In this document: positions 12,353-12,453 of the stretch, one piece after another | Position numbering within the stretch: the first letter of the stretch is position 1 | How the letters are laid out: every line of letters starts with the position of its first letter | From: Dyadobacter sp. NIV53 | Lineage (GTDB): Bacteria > Bacteroidota > Bacteroidia > Cytophagales > Spirosomataceae | Length of the DNA: 12,453 nucleotides | Assembly: GCF_019711195.1 (NCBI RefSeq) | Contig: NZ_CP081298.1 | Span: 1 to 12,453, forward strand | Direction of reading: 5' to 3' | The notes under the pieces: model-generated | Told to the model about the DNA's origin: nothing | The model's database searches: none | Seen by the model: the letters and a program-made list of their open reading frames with translations, nothing else | Made by a program: the position numbers and the translations under genes

Positions 12353-12453
12353 ATGCTCAAAAAATTTAAAGACTTTTATCGCGCAAGGGAATGTTCTCGA
12401 CCTAGCCGTCGGGGTAGTGATTGGCGCTGCATTCGGCAAAATTACAACTTCTC
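12353..12453 (+). pseudogene. mscL: mscL, second copy, proximal part (frame broken)
   Basis: The first 101 bases of mscL. Relative to 6121 it has AAA instead of GAA at codon 4 and one additional A after ATTTAA, which takes the reading frame out of MscL after about residue 8. From the GACTTTTATCG stretch onward it is identical to the intact copy. It lies at the edge of the diverged patch. Confidence 0.85.

Larger units (their letters stand above)
1..12453. repeat. Head-to-tail dimer of a ~6.22-kb circular plasmid
   Basis: Copy 1 is 1-6220 and copy 2 is 6221-12453. The two align end to end with an offset that moves only between 6220 and 6223, because of single-base homopolymer differences near 103, 215, 1053, 2164, 3371, 3916, 4155 and 5086. 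The last bases of the window continue into base 1 exactly as 6220 continues into 6221, so the contig closes into a circle of two units. A real plasmid dimer and an assembly concatemer look the same in this sequence. Apart from one diverged patch (5774-6140 against 11996-12375) the copies are otherwise the same. Confidence 0.97.
11795..12453 (+). mobile_element. Left part of the second Tn3-family element copy (continues at 1-922)
   Basis: This part holds the left repeat (11795-11832), the resolvase remnant and the first 101 bases of mscL. The element continues at base 1 if the contig is circular and ends at base 922. It differs from the central copy by the diverged patch 11996-12375 and by frame errors in mscL. 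Confidence 0.8.

Noticed and set aside
1..12453. tRNA, rRNA, riboswitch or antibiotic-resistance genes
   Set aside because: I looked for conserved cloverleaf, aptamer or resistance-gene patterns and saw none.

Overview
The window is two head-to-tail copies of one small plasmid of about 6.22 kb. Base 1 corresponds to base 6221, and the last bases (ending ...acaacttctc) run directly into base 1, as 6211-6220 run into 6221. It therefore looks like a complete circular contig containing a dimer: either a real plasmid dimer or an assembly concatemer. Outside one patch the copies differ only by single-base changes in homopolymers, and these break different genes in each copy. The intact version of most genes can be read from one copy or the other. 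Host evidence points to Bacteroidota: a BfmA/BtgA-type mobilization protein with a Bacteroidota-type relaxase, a TAnnTTTG-like promoter box, AT-rich intergenic DNA and few Shine-Dalgarno sites.

Layout of one unit, using copy 2 coordinates plus the adjacent part of copy 1. (i) 5573-7142 is a defective Tn3-family element. It has 38-bp inverted repeats, a decayed serine resolvase just inside the left end, the mechanosensitive channel gene mscL and a YegP-like DUF1508 gene as cargo, and the last stretch of a Tn3 transposase just inside the right end. (ii) 7231-8720 is a minus-strand mobilization operon (bfmA-like, then relaxase) with a palindromic operator candidate and a hairpin that may be oriT. 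(iii) 8923-9466 is a minus-strand toxin-antitoxin-like pair: a BrnT-type toxin and an overlapping 53-aa partner. (iv) 9560-10036 is a small HTH plus coiled-coil DNA-binding protein with a perfect 20-bp palindrome in front of its start. (v) 10037-11553 is the iteron origin and a RepB/Rep_3 initiator gene whose frame is split at the same place in both copies. (vi) 11554-11794 is a short stretch leading to the transposon end.

The plasmid would replicate by Rep binding its iterons, be mobilizable by a helper conjugative element, and may be stabilised by the BrnT pair. It carries an osmotic or stress cargo (MscL, DUF1508) delivered by the Tn3-derived element. The least explained points are a roughly 350-bp patch (resolvase 5' half to mscL start) that differs by about 11% between the copies, the shared split of rep, the unusual BrnT partner, and the derelict Tn3 cassette with mscL and DUF1508 cargo.
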